Positions 15,386 through 23,807 of a stretch of 64,000 nt of DNA are shown in pieces (position 1 is the stretch's first letter; each line of letters begins with the position of its first letter). The notes beneath the pieces were generated by a model. The model saw only the letters and a program-made list of their open reading frames with translations. It was not told where the DNA came from and made no database searches. A program made the position numbers and the translations under genes. This stretch comes from Myxococcales bacterium (GTDB lineage Bacteria; Lernaellota; Lernaellaia; Lernaellales; Lernaellaceae): positions 18,653 through 82,652 of the forward strand of contig JAAYVF010000027.1 in NCBI GenBank assembly GCA_012517325.1. Reading direction: 5' to 3'.

Positions 15386-16741
15386 TTACATCACCAGGCG
15401 GATGTCCCGCTTCAGGCGCTCCTTGCCCAGGATGCCGATGATGCCGTCGTCGTAGTTGGAGGCGGCGATCTTCTTCGCGTCCTCCTCGACGTGGATCATC
15501 GAGGTTTCGATGCCGTAGGAATTGAGGATTTTTTTGATCTGCCCGTAGTTTTCCTCGAGCGATTCCTTGACCGACAGGAACCCGCGCTCGGCCGCCTTGG
15601 CCCGCTGCCAGAAGGCCACCGGGTTCATTTCGAAGAACTGCACGTCGTTGATGTCGGGCTCGATCAGCACGATGTCGCCCAGGAAGTTCGGATCCTGCGC
15701 GAAGGCGCGCAGCGATTGGTGCAAACGGTGGTGCAGCAGCATCCGGAAGACCTGGTTGATCACCGCCAGCATGCCGCCCGCCGCGAGGTGCGGCTTGTCG
15801 GTGACGTACTGGTCGATCTCCTTGTACCACTGCACGACGAGCCGGTTTTCGAGCGGCCGGAACGGGTTGTAGCAGATGATCAGGCTCGCCCCGTGCTCGA
15901 CGGCCACGTCGATGTTGGCCGTTTCGGCGACCGCGCCGTCGACGTAATCGACGCCCTTGATCCGGGCCGGTTTGTAGAAGCCGGGCAGCGCCGACGAGGC
16001 CTGGATCGCCTCGCTGATCGACAGTTCGTTGTTTTCGTCGTGGCCGAAGACGACGCGCTCGCCGGTGTCCAAGCGCGTCGCGGTGATGTACAGCTCTTTC
16101 TTCTGGCGGTGGTAGAGGTCGGCGAAGTCGTTTTTGAAGTGCGCCGCCTCGAGGTTGTGGCGAATGTATTTTTCGAGGCGGTTGTTGTCGAAGATGCCCG
16201 AGGGGATGTAGTCGAAGAATTTCGGCAACGCCCGGCTGGCCGAAGCGATGCGCACCAAAATCTTGATGACCGCGTCGAGGTTCTTGTAGCTGGGCGAGGT
16301 GACGAAATCGCCGAGGGTGGCCAGGAAGCGCTTGTCGGGCGACAGCAACAGGCTGAGGAAGTTGATTCCGAAACGCGGCAGCGACGTGCCCAATTCGAAG
16401 GCCAGTTGCAGCGGTTTCTGGACGAATTCCATGACGTTGGGGTTGTAGAAATCGAGCGGCTTGAGCTGCGACAGGCGGTCGGATTTGCCGTCGAGGCTTT
16501 TAAGAATTTCTTCCGGCGTCAGGCCGATGGACAGCGGGCAGGCGATGATGGCGCCCGCCGACAGGCCGACGTAGGTGTCGAAATCGGTCACGTCGCGGTT
16601 GATCATCAGGTCGGACAACGCCTTGAGGCCGCCGATTTTGTAGGTGCCGCCGCTGACCGCGCCGCCGGCCAGGACCAAGGCGATCTTCGCGTTTTTCTTG
16701 CGGATATTCAGGTCGCTCTTTTGTACGATCGTGATGCCCAC
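15386..16741 (-). CDS. Patatin-like phospholipase
   Basis: The 451-residue protein has the patatin fold signature: glycine-rich oxyanion loop GGAVSGG (26-32), nucleophile elbow GLSAG with S61, and catalytic Asp in DGAVAE (about D268). It is a Ser-Asp lipid acyl hydrolase. The middle region (SKPLQLAFELGTSLPRFGINFLSLLL-like stretch) is hydrophobic and may dock on membranes. I start it at GTG 16741 because CGGGAGG is ideally placed 6-12 bases upstream; longer open frame upstream lacks a ribosome site. No signal peptide, so a cytoplasmic or membrane-peripheral location is likely. It diverges from an acyl-CoA synthetase gene, which would reactivate released fatty acids. Confidence 0.88.
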   Translation of the reverse strand: MGITIVQKSDLNIRKKNAKIALVLAGGAVSGGTYKIGGLKALSDLMINRDVTDFDTYVGLSAGAIIACPLSIGLTPEEILKSLDGKSDRLSQLKPLDFYNPNVMEFVQKPLQLAFELGTSLPRFGINFLSLLLSPDKRFLATLGDFVTSPSYKNLDAVIKILVRIASASRALPKFFDYIPSGIFDNNRLEKYIRHNLEAAHFKNDFADLYHRQKKELYITATRLDTGERVVFGHDENNELSISEAIQASSALPGFYKPARIKGVDYVDGAVAETANIDVAVEHGASLIICYNPFRPLENRLVVQWYKEIDQYVTDKPHLAAGGMLAVINQVFRMLLHHRLHQSLRAFAQDPNFLGDIVLIEPDINDVQFFEMNPVAFWQRAKAAERGFLSVKESLEENYGQIKKILNSYGIETSMIHVEEDAKKIAASNYDDGIIGILGKERLKRDIRLVM

Positions 16742-17058
16742 TGGAGCCTCCCGGTTGATCGCCCGAACCTTCCGCTGGCAATTAGGCAATCGCGGTCCGC
16801 ACTTGAACCGCGTCAAGATATTGTGCGGAGTGTAGCGAGATGCCACAATCCGTGTCAACTTCAAAATAACGCGATCGACGTTTTCGCCGGCCGACAACCT
16901 CTCTGAATATCGGTTCAAACCGGGCAAACCTCAAATTGTTTGTTTCTTGAACCTTTTGCGAAGCGGAAAATTCTTTTCCGGGACCCGGTTTCAACGCAAA
17001 AAAACCGTGCCGAACGCTTCATTTTTCGACACTTTTTCATTCGAACGGCGGTGGGGGA

Positions 17059-17088
17059 TTGACGCCGCGCGGACCGGGGGAGTATACA
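17059..17088 (+). promoter_or_regulatory. Sigma-70-type promoter of the acyl-CoA synthetase gene
   Basis: TTGACG (17059-17064) and TATACA (17083-17088) are separated by 18 bases, predicting a start near 17095 and a leader of about 56 bases. The rest of the 409-base divergent gap 16742-17150 shows no gene; it is moderately AT-rich with no clear operator. Confidence 0.6.
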
Positions 17089-17150
17089 AATTCGACAACC
17101 TTTTTCCTTTTTGTAGTGTACCAAAACATCATTCGCAGGGGTGCAACATC

Positions 17151-18947
17151 ATGGACCAGGAAAATAATCTTGCCCAAATGTGGAAGAATCGTGTCGCCAA
17201 GTACGGCGACAAGGTTTATCTGCGCGCCAAACGCGACGGCGCGTGGAAATCCTATACCTTCCGCGACGTCGACCGCATGGTCACCGATATCGCGCTGGGC
17301 ATGTTGTCGCTGGGGTTCAAACGGGGCGACCGCATCTCGCTGCTGTCGGAAAACCGGCCGTACTGGACGATGTTCGACCTGGCCACCCAGAGCCTCGGCG
17401 GCATCCTGGCCACGATCTACGCCACCAACACCCCCGAGCAGTGCGCCTATATCGTCAACAACTCCGAGTCGCGCTTCGTGGCGCTGTCGAACAACAACCA
17501 GCTCAACAAGCTGTTCGACAAGAAGGTCAGCATCCCGCTCGTCGAAAAGATCATCATCTTCGATCCGATCGACGGCATCACCGACAAGGACCCCCGCGTC
17601 CTGACCGTCAACAAGCTGATGGAACTGGGCCGTTCCTATCCGCATCCCGAGGAACTCGACAAGCTGATCGCCGCGTCCACCTTCGACGACGTGGCGACGC
17701 TGATCTACACCTCGGGCACCACCGGCGATCCCAAGGGCGTCATGCTGACCCACGGCAATTTCTACTCGAACGTCCAGGGCGCCGCGGAAGTCATGCCCGT
17801 CTCGCCCGAAGAATCGTTCCTCAGCTTCCTGCCGTTGTCGCACAGCCTCGAACGGATGGCCGGCCACTTCACGCCGATGTACATCGGCGCGACCGTCAGC
17901 TTCGCCGAGTCGATCGACGCCATCCGCCAGAACCTGCAGGAGATCAAACCCTCGGCGATGGTCAGCGTGCCGCGCATCTACGAAAAGTTCCACGCGGCGA
18001 TCCTTGACAATGTTTCGAAAAGCGCGCCCCTCAAGCAGAAGCTCTTTCATTGGGCGCTGGGCGTCGGCCGCGCCGCCGGCAAGTACATCCTGGCCAACAA
18101 AACGGTGCCGCCGCTGCTCGCCCTGCAGCACACCCTCGCCGACAAGCTGGTCTTCGCGAAAATCAAGGCCAACCTCGGCGGCAACCTGCGCTTCGCCATC
18201 AGCGGCGGCGCGCCCCTGTCGCCCGAGTTGTTCGAATTCTTCTTCGCCATGGGCGTGACGATCTACGAGGGCTACGGCCTGACCGAAACCACGCCGGTCG
18301 TCACCTGCGCCTCGCCAGGCAACATCCGCACCGGCACGGTCGGCAGGGTGCTGCCGGGCGTGACGGTGAAGATCGCCGCGGACGGCGAAATTTTGGTGAA
18401 GGGCCCGAACGTGATGAAGGGCTACTACAAGATGCCCGAGGCGACCGCCGAGGCCATCGTCGACGGCTGGTTCCACACCGGCGACATCGGCGAACTCGAC
18501 GCCGACAGCTTCCTGAAGATCACCGACCGCAAGAAGGACATCATCGTCACCGCTGGCGGCAAGAACGTGGCGCCGCAAAACATCGAAAACATGCTCAAGA
18601 TGGAGCGGTTCATCGAGCAGGTGAACATCATCGGCGACCGGCGCCGCTACCTGACGGCGATCATCGTGCCGGATTTCGCCGAACTGGAAAAATGGGCTCG
18701 GGAGAAGGGCCTGCAGTACGCCGGCCGGAAGGAACTGGTCAAGCTTCCCGAGGTCCACAAGCTGATCGAGGACGCCATCAAGAAAAACAACTCGGAACTG
18801 GCCAAGTACGAAACCATCAAGAAGTTCCACCTGACCGACATTCAGTTCTCGCAGGAAAACGACATGCTGACCCCGACCCTCAAGGTCAAACGCAAGAAGG
18901 TCAACGCCTACTACGCCAAGGAAATCGAGGCGATGTACGAGGAATAG
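17151..18947 (+). CDS. Long-chain fatty-acid-CoA ligase (AMP-forming)
   Basis: This 598-residue protein has all AMP-binding superfamily motifs: P-loop YTSGTTGDPKGVMLTHGNF, the GYGLTETTPVV motif, the hinge-region FHTGDIGELD and KDIIVTAGGKNVAPQNIE with the C-terminal catalytic Lys region. Length and the long insertion before YGLTE match the FAA/FadD15-like long-chain ligases rather than short acetyl-CoA synthetase. It activates fatty acids through an acyl-adenylate to acyl-CoA at the inner face of the membrane. I use ATG 17151 (MDQENNLAQMWKNR), preceded by AGGGG; the open frame upstream crosses the promoter. It diverges from the patatin gene. Confidence 0.92.
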   Translation: MDQENNLAQMWKNRVAKYGDKVYLRAKRDGAWKSYTFRDVDRMVTDIALGMLSLGFKRGDRISLLSENRPYWTMFDLATQSLGGILATIYATNTPEQCAYIVNNSESRFVALSNNNQLNKLFDKKVSIPLVEKIIIFDPIDGITDKDPRVLTVNKLMELGRSYPHPEELDKLIAASTFDDVATLIYTSGTTGDPKGVMLTHGNFYSNVQGAAEVMPVSPEESFLSFLPLSHSLERMAGHFTPMYIGATVSFAESIDAIRQNLQEIKPSAMVSVPRIYEKFHAAILDNVSKSAPLKQKLFHWALGVGRAAGKYILANKTVPPLLALQHTLADKLVFAKIKANLGGNLRFAISGGAPLSPELFEFFFAMGVTIYEGYGLTETTPVVTCASPGNIRTGTVGRVLPGVTVKIAADGEILVKGPNVMKGYYKMPEATAEAIVDGWFHTGDIGELDADSFLKITDRKKDIIVTAGGKNVAPQNIENMLKMERFIEQVNIIGDRRRYLTAIIVPDFAELEKWAREKGLQYAGRKELVKLPEVHKLIEDAIKKNNSELAKYETIKKFHLTDIQFSQENDMLTPTLKVKRKKVNAYYAKEIEAMYEE

Positions 18948-18997
18948 AAAAACCGCGACGGTTCCGGGGCGCCCCTCATCGGGCGCCCTCGGTTTTT
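18948..18997 (+). terminator. Intrinsic terminator after acyl-CoA synthetase
   Basis: AAAAACCG immediately after the stop pairs with CGGTTTTT (18990-18997), enclosing a strong GC hairpin (GGGCGCCC...GGGCGCCC), and the downstream arm supplies the T tract. Confidence 0.75.
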
Positions 18998-19008
18998 AAA
19001 TCCGCATT

Positions 19009-19318
19009 CGCACCGGAATCCACACCTGTATCACCGACCGCATGACCACTGTAGGAGCGGCTTAGCAGCCGCGATACAAACCCTACGCCGTCTTTTCGTG
19101 CGAAAGCCGGAATCCACACCGACGTCCACCAACCTGTCATGCCGAACTTGTTTCGGCATCTCAAAGCCCGACCCAGAAAAAAACCTACGCCGTCTTTCCG
19201 TGCGCCAGCCGGAATCCACACCGGGAGCGCCAGCGACCTGACTGGTGTAGGAGCGACTTCCCAGTCGCGATAAAAACCCGCGCCGTCTTTCCGTGCGCCA
19301 GCCGGAAACCACACCGCT
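19009..19318. repeat. Cluster of composite palindromic extragenic repeats
   Basis: A composite unit of about 70 bases occurs at 19051-19121 and 19247-19316: a GTAGGAGCG-initiated hairpin ending GCGATA, then CGCCGTCTTTCCGTGCGCCA and GCCGGAATCCACACCG. A third copy of the second half lies at 19184-19223, and a fragment at 19009-19027. The hairpin arms are GCGGCT/AGCCGC in one copy and GCGACT/AGTCGC in the other, a compensated pair change. Another hairpin, ATGCCGAA...TTCGGCAT, lies at 19139-19159. Short open frames across it are artefacts of the repeats. Confidence 0.75.
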
Positions 19319-19539
19319 TCCGTTTTGAAAATTCTCTGATTTACTAGCCTTGACTTTGACAAAGTAAAGTAGTGTTATTTGTCCATGTGCTGGGGAATAA
19401 TCGAAAAGACATTTGTGAGGATTCCGAGGGTAGTCGAAGGATGGAGTTAAATAATGCTCCGGAAATTCCAATTTTTATATACTGCCCCCGGAAATCCACG
19501 GGACCAAAACCGAAAAATGAAGGTAGATAAGTATTGTGT

Positions 19540-19592
19540 CCCCGGAATTCCCCGGAATTCCCCCGGAATTCCAATTGTGTCCCCGGAATTCC
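19540..19592. repeat. Short direct repeats CCCCGGAATTC
   Basis: Four near-identical copies of CCCCGGAATTC lie within 53 bases, two of them preceded by ATTGTGTC. They sit exactly at the broken 5-prime edge of the truncated gene downstream, so they may mark an insertion or deletion junction. Between 19319 and 19539 I see only AT-rich sequence without a gene. Confidence 0.6.
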
Positions 19593-19601
19593 CAAGGTGG
19601 A

Positions 19602-20390
19602 AAAGTCGATAATAGGTTGACCATGTTTTCGGAAAATGGAGAAATCATCTGGGATATCGATTTAACTCCAGGAGTCGATGAAGAGTGGGCGTTTATGATT
19701 CTTAATATCGAGGGAAGCCGTTTGTACTTATTGGGATCAAATAATCATATAGATAGCCATACCTACCTTTTGCCGGTTAACGAAAACGGCGATATCGGAG
19801 AGAGCTGGGATTTGGGTAGAGAAATATATACGTATGCCTCCGCAAATGATGGTGAAGAATTGATTTTCTATATAAAAAACGATGAAGGGCAATTGCTAAA
19901 AAAATATCGCTCGGATGGAGAATTAGTATTTCAAGTGGAAAGACCCATGAAAAGAGATTGGTTGGAGTGTAAACAAATTTATATTGATGAAATGAATGAT
20001 ATCTATCTATTTGCCTCTGAGGGAGGCGATTATGTTAGTCATATCTATGTAACAAAGTATAGTGAATTCGGCGATTATAAATGGTCGCACATCATTGCAG
20101 GCCGGGATTACGAAGTTATTGAATTTGTCGAGGCGCAATATCGCGGTTCCGGAGAGTTCTACGTCAGCGGAGTTTTAGATCCACATGGTTGGAGTGAAGG
20201 TACCAAGACCGTATTATTGGGAATGGACAGCGATGGGAATAGACAGTGGATTCACTATTATCACCCCGAAAATGCCGAGTCGATAAAACCCCTGGCGACC
20301 ACGCTCGATGAAAACGGCGATTTATTTGTCGCCGGAACCTACAGTATCGAAGAAGAAGAGATTGACAACGTCGGCGGCTGCGGCTGCTGA
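19602..20390 (+). pseudogene. 5-prime-truncated secreted beta-propeller gene, AT-rich
   Basis: About 255-260 codons are open, beginning mid-domain (LTMFSENGEIIWDIDL) directly after a repeat cluster, with no signal peptide and no ribosome site before the first ATG (19623). The repeated pattern of short strands with SDGELVFQVERP, SEFGDYKWSHIIAG, MDSDGNRQWIHYY and DENGDLFVAGTYS is that of a PQQ/NHL-like propeller. Base composition is far more AT-rich than neighbouring genes, suggesting a foreign or relict gene. The frame ends NVGGCGC, reminiscent of the Cys motif that starts a MYXO-CTERM tail, but the hydrophobic tail is missing. Both ends abut palindromic repeats. Most likely a remnant. Confidence 0.6.
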
Positions 20391-20401
20391 TTCGATTTCC
20401 T

Positions 20402-20564
20402 GCCGACATTTTCACATTCAAAATCCGCTTTGCATGGCCATCGATCCGGACGGATCGAAGACCATGGCACCCCGAAATGAAAGAATCGCCGACGATTTCA
20501 CATTCCCACATCCGCCTTACATGGCCATCGATCCGGACGGATCGAGGACCATGGCACCCCGAAA
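20402..20564. repeat. Two tandem 77-base palindromic repeats
   Basis: Copies at 20402-20477 and 20488-20564 share GCCGAC, TTTCACATTC and then a near-identical block CATGGCCATCGATCCGGACG continuing through a second arm GGATCG and ACCATGGCACCCCGAAA. The core folds as CGATCCG/CGGATCG within a larger CATGG...CCATG palindrome. It fits an extragenic REP family distinct from the 19 kb cluster. Confidence 0.7.
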
Positions 20565-20728
20565 AGGATTGCACCCTTCGAGACGGCAAAAGGCCTCCTC
20601 AGGTTTTTCGTCCTTCCCGGCGAAAGCGATCGAAAAGCCGCTTGTGTTTCGGGCGCTCGTCACTACAATGACCCGGTTCTTTTACCGGTGAAGCAACGGC
20701 CTTCTTCTTACATTGACGGCGCGATTCC

Positions 20729-22075
20729 ATGTCGAAACTGGTCAACGAAAGCCTGCCGAAAACCATCGCCAAGATGGCCGTGCCGATGCTGGCCGGGACG
20801 TTCGCCCTCAACACCTACCAGCTCACCAACGCCTGGTTCGTCTCCCGGCTCGGCACCGAATCGCTGGCCGCGATTTCCTTCGCCTACCCGGTCATCATGT
20901 TCATCCTGTTTCTGGCCCGCGGGCTGAGCAGCGGCGCGATGACGCTGGTGGCGCACGCTCTCGGGCGCCAGGACCAGCACGAGGCCGCGACGCTGACGAC
21001 GCACGCCCTCGGCCTGACCCTGTTGTTCGCCGCGCTCGTCACCCTGGTCGGCCTGCTGACCGTGCGGCCGGTGTTCGCCCGGCTCGGGGCCGCCGGCGAG
21101 GTGTTGGAAATGACCGCGCGCTATATGCGGATCTGGTATCTGGGCGCGCCGATCATGCTGCTGCAGGTAGTCGCCGCGGACGTCATCATCAGCACCGGCA
21201 ACACCAAGATCATCAGCCTGCTCATGGTCGGCAGCACGGGGCTGAACATCTTCTTCGATCTCGGGCTCATCTTTGGCCGGTTCGGCCTGCCGCGGATGGG
21301 AATCGCCGGCGCGGCGCTGGCCACCATCCTCGCCCAGAGCGCGATCCTGGCAGCCGCCTGTTTCATCCTGGCGCGCCGGTTGGGGCTGATCGAACTGCGC
21401 CTTCCGGCGTGGCGCGAGCTGATGCGGTCGTGGGGGCGGATCCTCAAATTCGGCGTTCCCGGCGCGCTGGGCCTGGTGCTGACGCCGATTTCCTCGGCGG
21501 TCATCACGCGGCTGGTCGCCGGCTACGGCACCGCGGCGGTCGCGGCGTTGGGCGTGGCCGGCCGGATCGAGATGTTCGCCTTCATGATCCCGATGACCGT
21601 CGGCATGTCGCTGATTCCGCTGGCGGCGCAGAACTACGGCGCGGGCCGGCTCGACCGCATCCGGGCGGCGCGAAAAGGGACGATGTTGTTCGCGGCCGGC
21701 TACGGGGTCTTCATCGGCCTGACGTTCATTTTTTTCGCGGACTCCATGGCGCGGATCTTTTCCGCCGAGGCGGCCGTCGTCGACGTGCTCAAGTCCTATA
21801 TCTACATCACCTGCATGGGCTATGGGATGCTGGAGGTCAACCGTTACGCGGGGTTCGTCATGACCGGCGCGCAGGAACCTTTGAAAGCCTCACTGCTCAA
21901 CATCATCCGCGTGCTCGTGCTGCTGATTCCGCTGTCGCTGCTGGGGAGCGCGCTGTTCCATTTGCGCGGCATCTTTTTCGGCCGGCTGGTCACCGATTTG
22001 ACCGCCGGGACGATCGGCATCTGGTGGTCGGGACGGGTTTTGTCGGCGAAGGCGGCGCGGCGCGGCGAAGCGTGA
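20729..22075 (+). CDS. MATE-family multidrug/toxin efflux transporter
   Basis: The 448-residue protein has about twelve hydrophobic segments and the internal two-fold pattern of MATE antiporters: SLPKTIAKMAVPMLAG at the start of the first half and LIRSWGRILKFGVPGALG-like sequence at the start of the second, each followed by conserved N/P-rich helices. It would expel cationic or amphipathic compounds from the cytoplasm by Na+ or H+ antiport. A weak promoter-like pair (TTGTGT 20642, TACAAT 20664) lies upstream. The gene sits just after a repeat island and converges with the next minus-strand gene. Substrate cannot be inferred. Confidence 0.88.
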   Translation: MSKLVNESLPKTIAKMAVPMLAGTFALNTYQLTNAWFVSRLGTESLAAISFAYPVIMFILFLARGLSSGAMTLVAHALGRQDQHEAATLTTHALGLTLLFAALVTLVGLLTVRPVFARLGAAGEVLEMTARYMRIWYLGAPIMLLQVVAADVIISTGNTKIISLLMVGSTGLNIFFDLGLIFGRFGLPRMGIAGAALATILAQSAILAAACFILARRLGLIELRLPAWRELMRSWGRILKFGVPGALGLVLTPISSAVITRLVAGYGTAAVAALGVAGRIEMFAFMIPMTVGMSLIPLAAQNYGAGRLDRIRAARKGTMLFAAGYGVFIGLTFIFFADSMARIFSAEAAVVDVLKSYIYITCMGYGMLEVNRYAGFVMTGAQEPLKASLLNIIRVLVLLIPLSLLGSALFHLRGIFFGRLVTDLTAGTIGIWWSGRVLSAKAARRGEA

Positions 22076-22081
22076 GTGCGG

Positions 22082-22666
22082 TTACTGCTGGATCGTCTGC
22101 AATATCTGGTTGGCGGTGGCGTCCTCGGTTTGCTGCACGTCGCCGAGGCTCTTTTGGAGCAGCGCCGCGTAATTGCCGGGCAGGTTGCTCATCACCATCT
22201 TGCCGTTGAGGAAGCGCAGGTTGTGCGCCAGTTCCCACATCACCTCGCGCGGTTGCGCGGTGCCCAGCGACGCGCCCAGGGTCAGGAAGTCGTCGCCACG
22301 GATCTTGAGCTTGCGCTGGCCGCGGTAGGCGATGATCACCTCGTCGATGTCGCTGCCCTGCAACTCGTGCGCGTATTCGAGGAAGGTCCGCACCAACCCC
22401 TGCGCGCCGCTGCGCGGATCCAGACCCCGCACGTCGAAGACGATGGTGTCCAGGTCGACGTAGCTGTCGAAATAGGCCGTGGCGCGAACGCCCAGGTTGC
22501 GGTCATCGCGGCCGATGACGCGGTTCAGCGGGCGCTGCAACAACCCGTAATTCAAAGCGAAAATGCCGATCATGCCCAGGACGGCCAAAATGATCAGGAT
22601 GGTGAAGGAGCGTTGCAGGCCTTTGGAGCTCAGGTGAAAATTCAGGTTGCGCTTGAAGATCAACAC
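22082..22666 (-). CDS. Single-pass membrane protein of unknown function
   Basis: The 194-residue product has one membrane helix (SFTILIILAVLGMIGIFALNYGLL) near the N terminus and a soluble domain of about 150 residues with alternating strands and helices (TIVFDVRGLDPRSGAQGLVRTFLEYAHELQ, DEVIIAYRGQRKLKIRGDDFLTLG). I do not recognise it. I prefer GTG 22666, since GGGAAGGG precedes it by about ten bases; an ATG at 22705 gives a longer form without a good ribosome site. It stands alone, convergent with the MATE gene and 163 bases from the next minus-strand gene. Confidence 0.6.
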   Translation of the reverse strand: MLIFKRNLNFHLSSKGLQRSFTILIILAVLGMIGIFALNYGLLQRPLNRVIGRDDRNLGVRATAYFDSYVDLDTIVFDVRGLDPRSGAQGLVRTFLEYAHELQGSDIDEVIIAYRGQRKLKIRGDDFLTLGASLGTAQPREVMWELAHNLRFLNGKMVMSNLPGNYAALLQKSLGDVQQTEDATANQILQTIQQ

Positions 22667-22829
22667 GAAGACAAACCCTTCCCGGTAAAGGCTTCCGTGC
22701 CCCACGCAAAACCGGCCCTGTTACCAGGAATCCCCCTTCCCGATGGCTCAACACTAGCACCGGTCAAGGAAAAATACAAGCAACCGGCAAGCCAGGCATT
22801 GAAACGGCAAAGCAGCGCTCAGGCGGGAT

Positions 22830-23801
22830 TCAGCGAATCTTTCCTTCGCGACGCAGGCGGAAGAAGTGCCGCCAGCCCAGAATGAGCACCCAGCGGCGTT
22901 CGCGGGGGGTCAGTTCGAGTTTGACGCCGTAGGTGCGTTCGACCTTGGCCAGCAGGATATCCACCCAGTTGTCGGTGAGCAGGATGCTTTTGGGCCAGCG
23001 CGCCTTGGCCCGGCGGCGGCTGCGGCGGATCAGCGCGGCGGTTTCCCGCAATTGGGCGGCGTGCAACGAAGCCGGGCGGCGCAGGTAATAGGTTTCCGGG
23101 TCGTCCTCGGGCAGGCGCGGCCGGAACAGTTCGGGCTCGAAGGCGCGGTATTGTTCCAGCAAGTGCGCCCAGATCGCGCGGTAGAACGGTTCGGCGGCGC
23201 GATAAAGCGCCTCGACCTTTTCGTCGGTTTTTTCGAGGCGCACCTCGCCCTCGTACGACAGGGCCAGGGCGCGCCGGATCAGCTCGGGCAGCGTGAAAAC
23301 GGCGCCCACCTTGTTCAGCGCGTGCGGGGTCAGGGTCTCCATGGCCTGGTAACAGGCGCCGAGCACCTCGTCGCGCTCGAAAGTATCCCGCCACCAGATG
23401 ACGGCCAGGCGTTTGCTGAACCGGCCCAGGTGGTAAAAATCCTTGGCATCGGGCGCGACGTGCTTTTTCAGGTCGGCGAGGCTGATGACGCAGTACTTGC
23501 AGGTCGATTTACCGCCCGCCGGCCGCTCCAGTTCGAGGTAATAGATGTTGGGCGGCAGGAACGACGCCAGCCAACGGTCGCGCCGGCGGCGGTAAAAACG
23601 GCGGTAGTCGTCGCAAATCAGGTAGAAGTCGAAAAAGCTGGTATCGGTGGCGAGCTGGTCGTCGAGTTTCGAGCCGTAAAACACGACGGCCGCGAGCGAC
23701 TCGCCGAAGACGCGGCGGAAGTGATCGACGAAGGGCGCGACGGCGGGCGACGGCGCGACGCAATAGGTTTCGCGCAGCAGTTCCAGCGGATTGAGGGGCA
23801 T
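22830..23801 (-). CDS. Nucleotidyltransferase-fold protein, possibly Tam41-like CDP-DAG synthase
   Basis: The 323-residue soluble protein contains VVFYGSKLDDQLATDTSFFD, a Gly-Ser motif followed by acidic residues as in DNA polymerase beta-type nucleotidyltransferases, and then FDFYLICDDY. Further on, KYCVISLADLKK and KDFYHLGRFSKRLAVIW resemble in order and spacing the motifs of mitochondrial Tam41, which makes CDP-diacylglycerol from phosphatidic acid and CTP. The similarity is by eye and distant. Six bases separate it from the upstream glycosyltransferase-methyltransferase gene, so they are co-transcribed. If the assignment holds, it would supply CDP-DAG for phospholipids; otherwise it is an orphan nucleotidyltransferase. 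Confidence 0.55.
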   Translation of the reverse strand: MPLNPLELLRETYCVAPSPAVAPFVDHFRRVFGESLAAVVFYGSKLDDQLATDTSFFDFYLICDDYRRFYRRRRDRWLASFLPPNIYYLELERPAGGKSTCKYCVISLADLKKHVAPDAKDFYHLGRFSKRLAVIWWRDTFERDEVLGACYQAMETLTPHALNKVGAVFTLPELIRRALALSYEGEVRLEKTDEKVEALYRAAEPFYRAIWAHLLEQYRAFEPELFRPRLPEDDPETYYLRRPASLHAAQLRETAALIRRSRRRAKARWPKSILLTDNWVDILLAKVERTYGVKLELTPRERRWVLILGWRHFFRLRREGKIR

Positions 23802-23807
23802 GCGGCG

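Noticed and set aside
19051..19316. Possible CRISPR array
   Set aside because: Only two to three unequal copies, composite and palindromic, irregular spacing and no cas genes; a REP cluster explains it better.
18976..19595. Small proteins such as VWIPAGARKDG-containing frames
   Set aside because: They are translations of extragenic palindromic repeats without ribosome sites.
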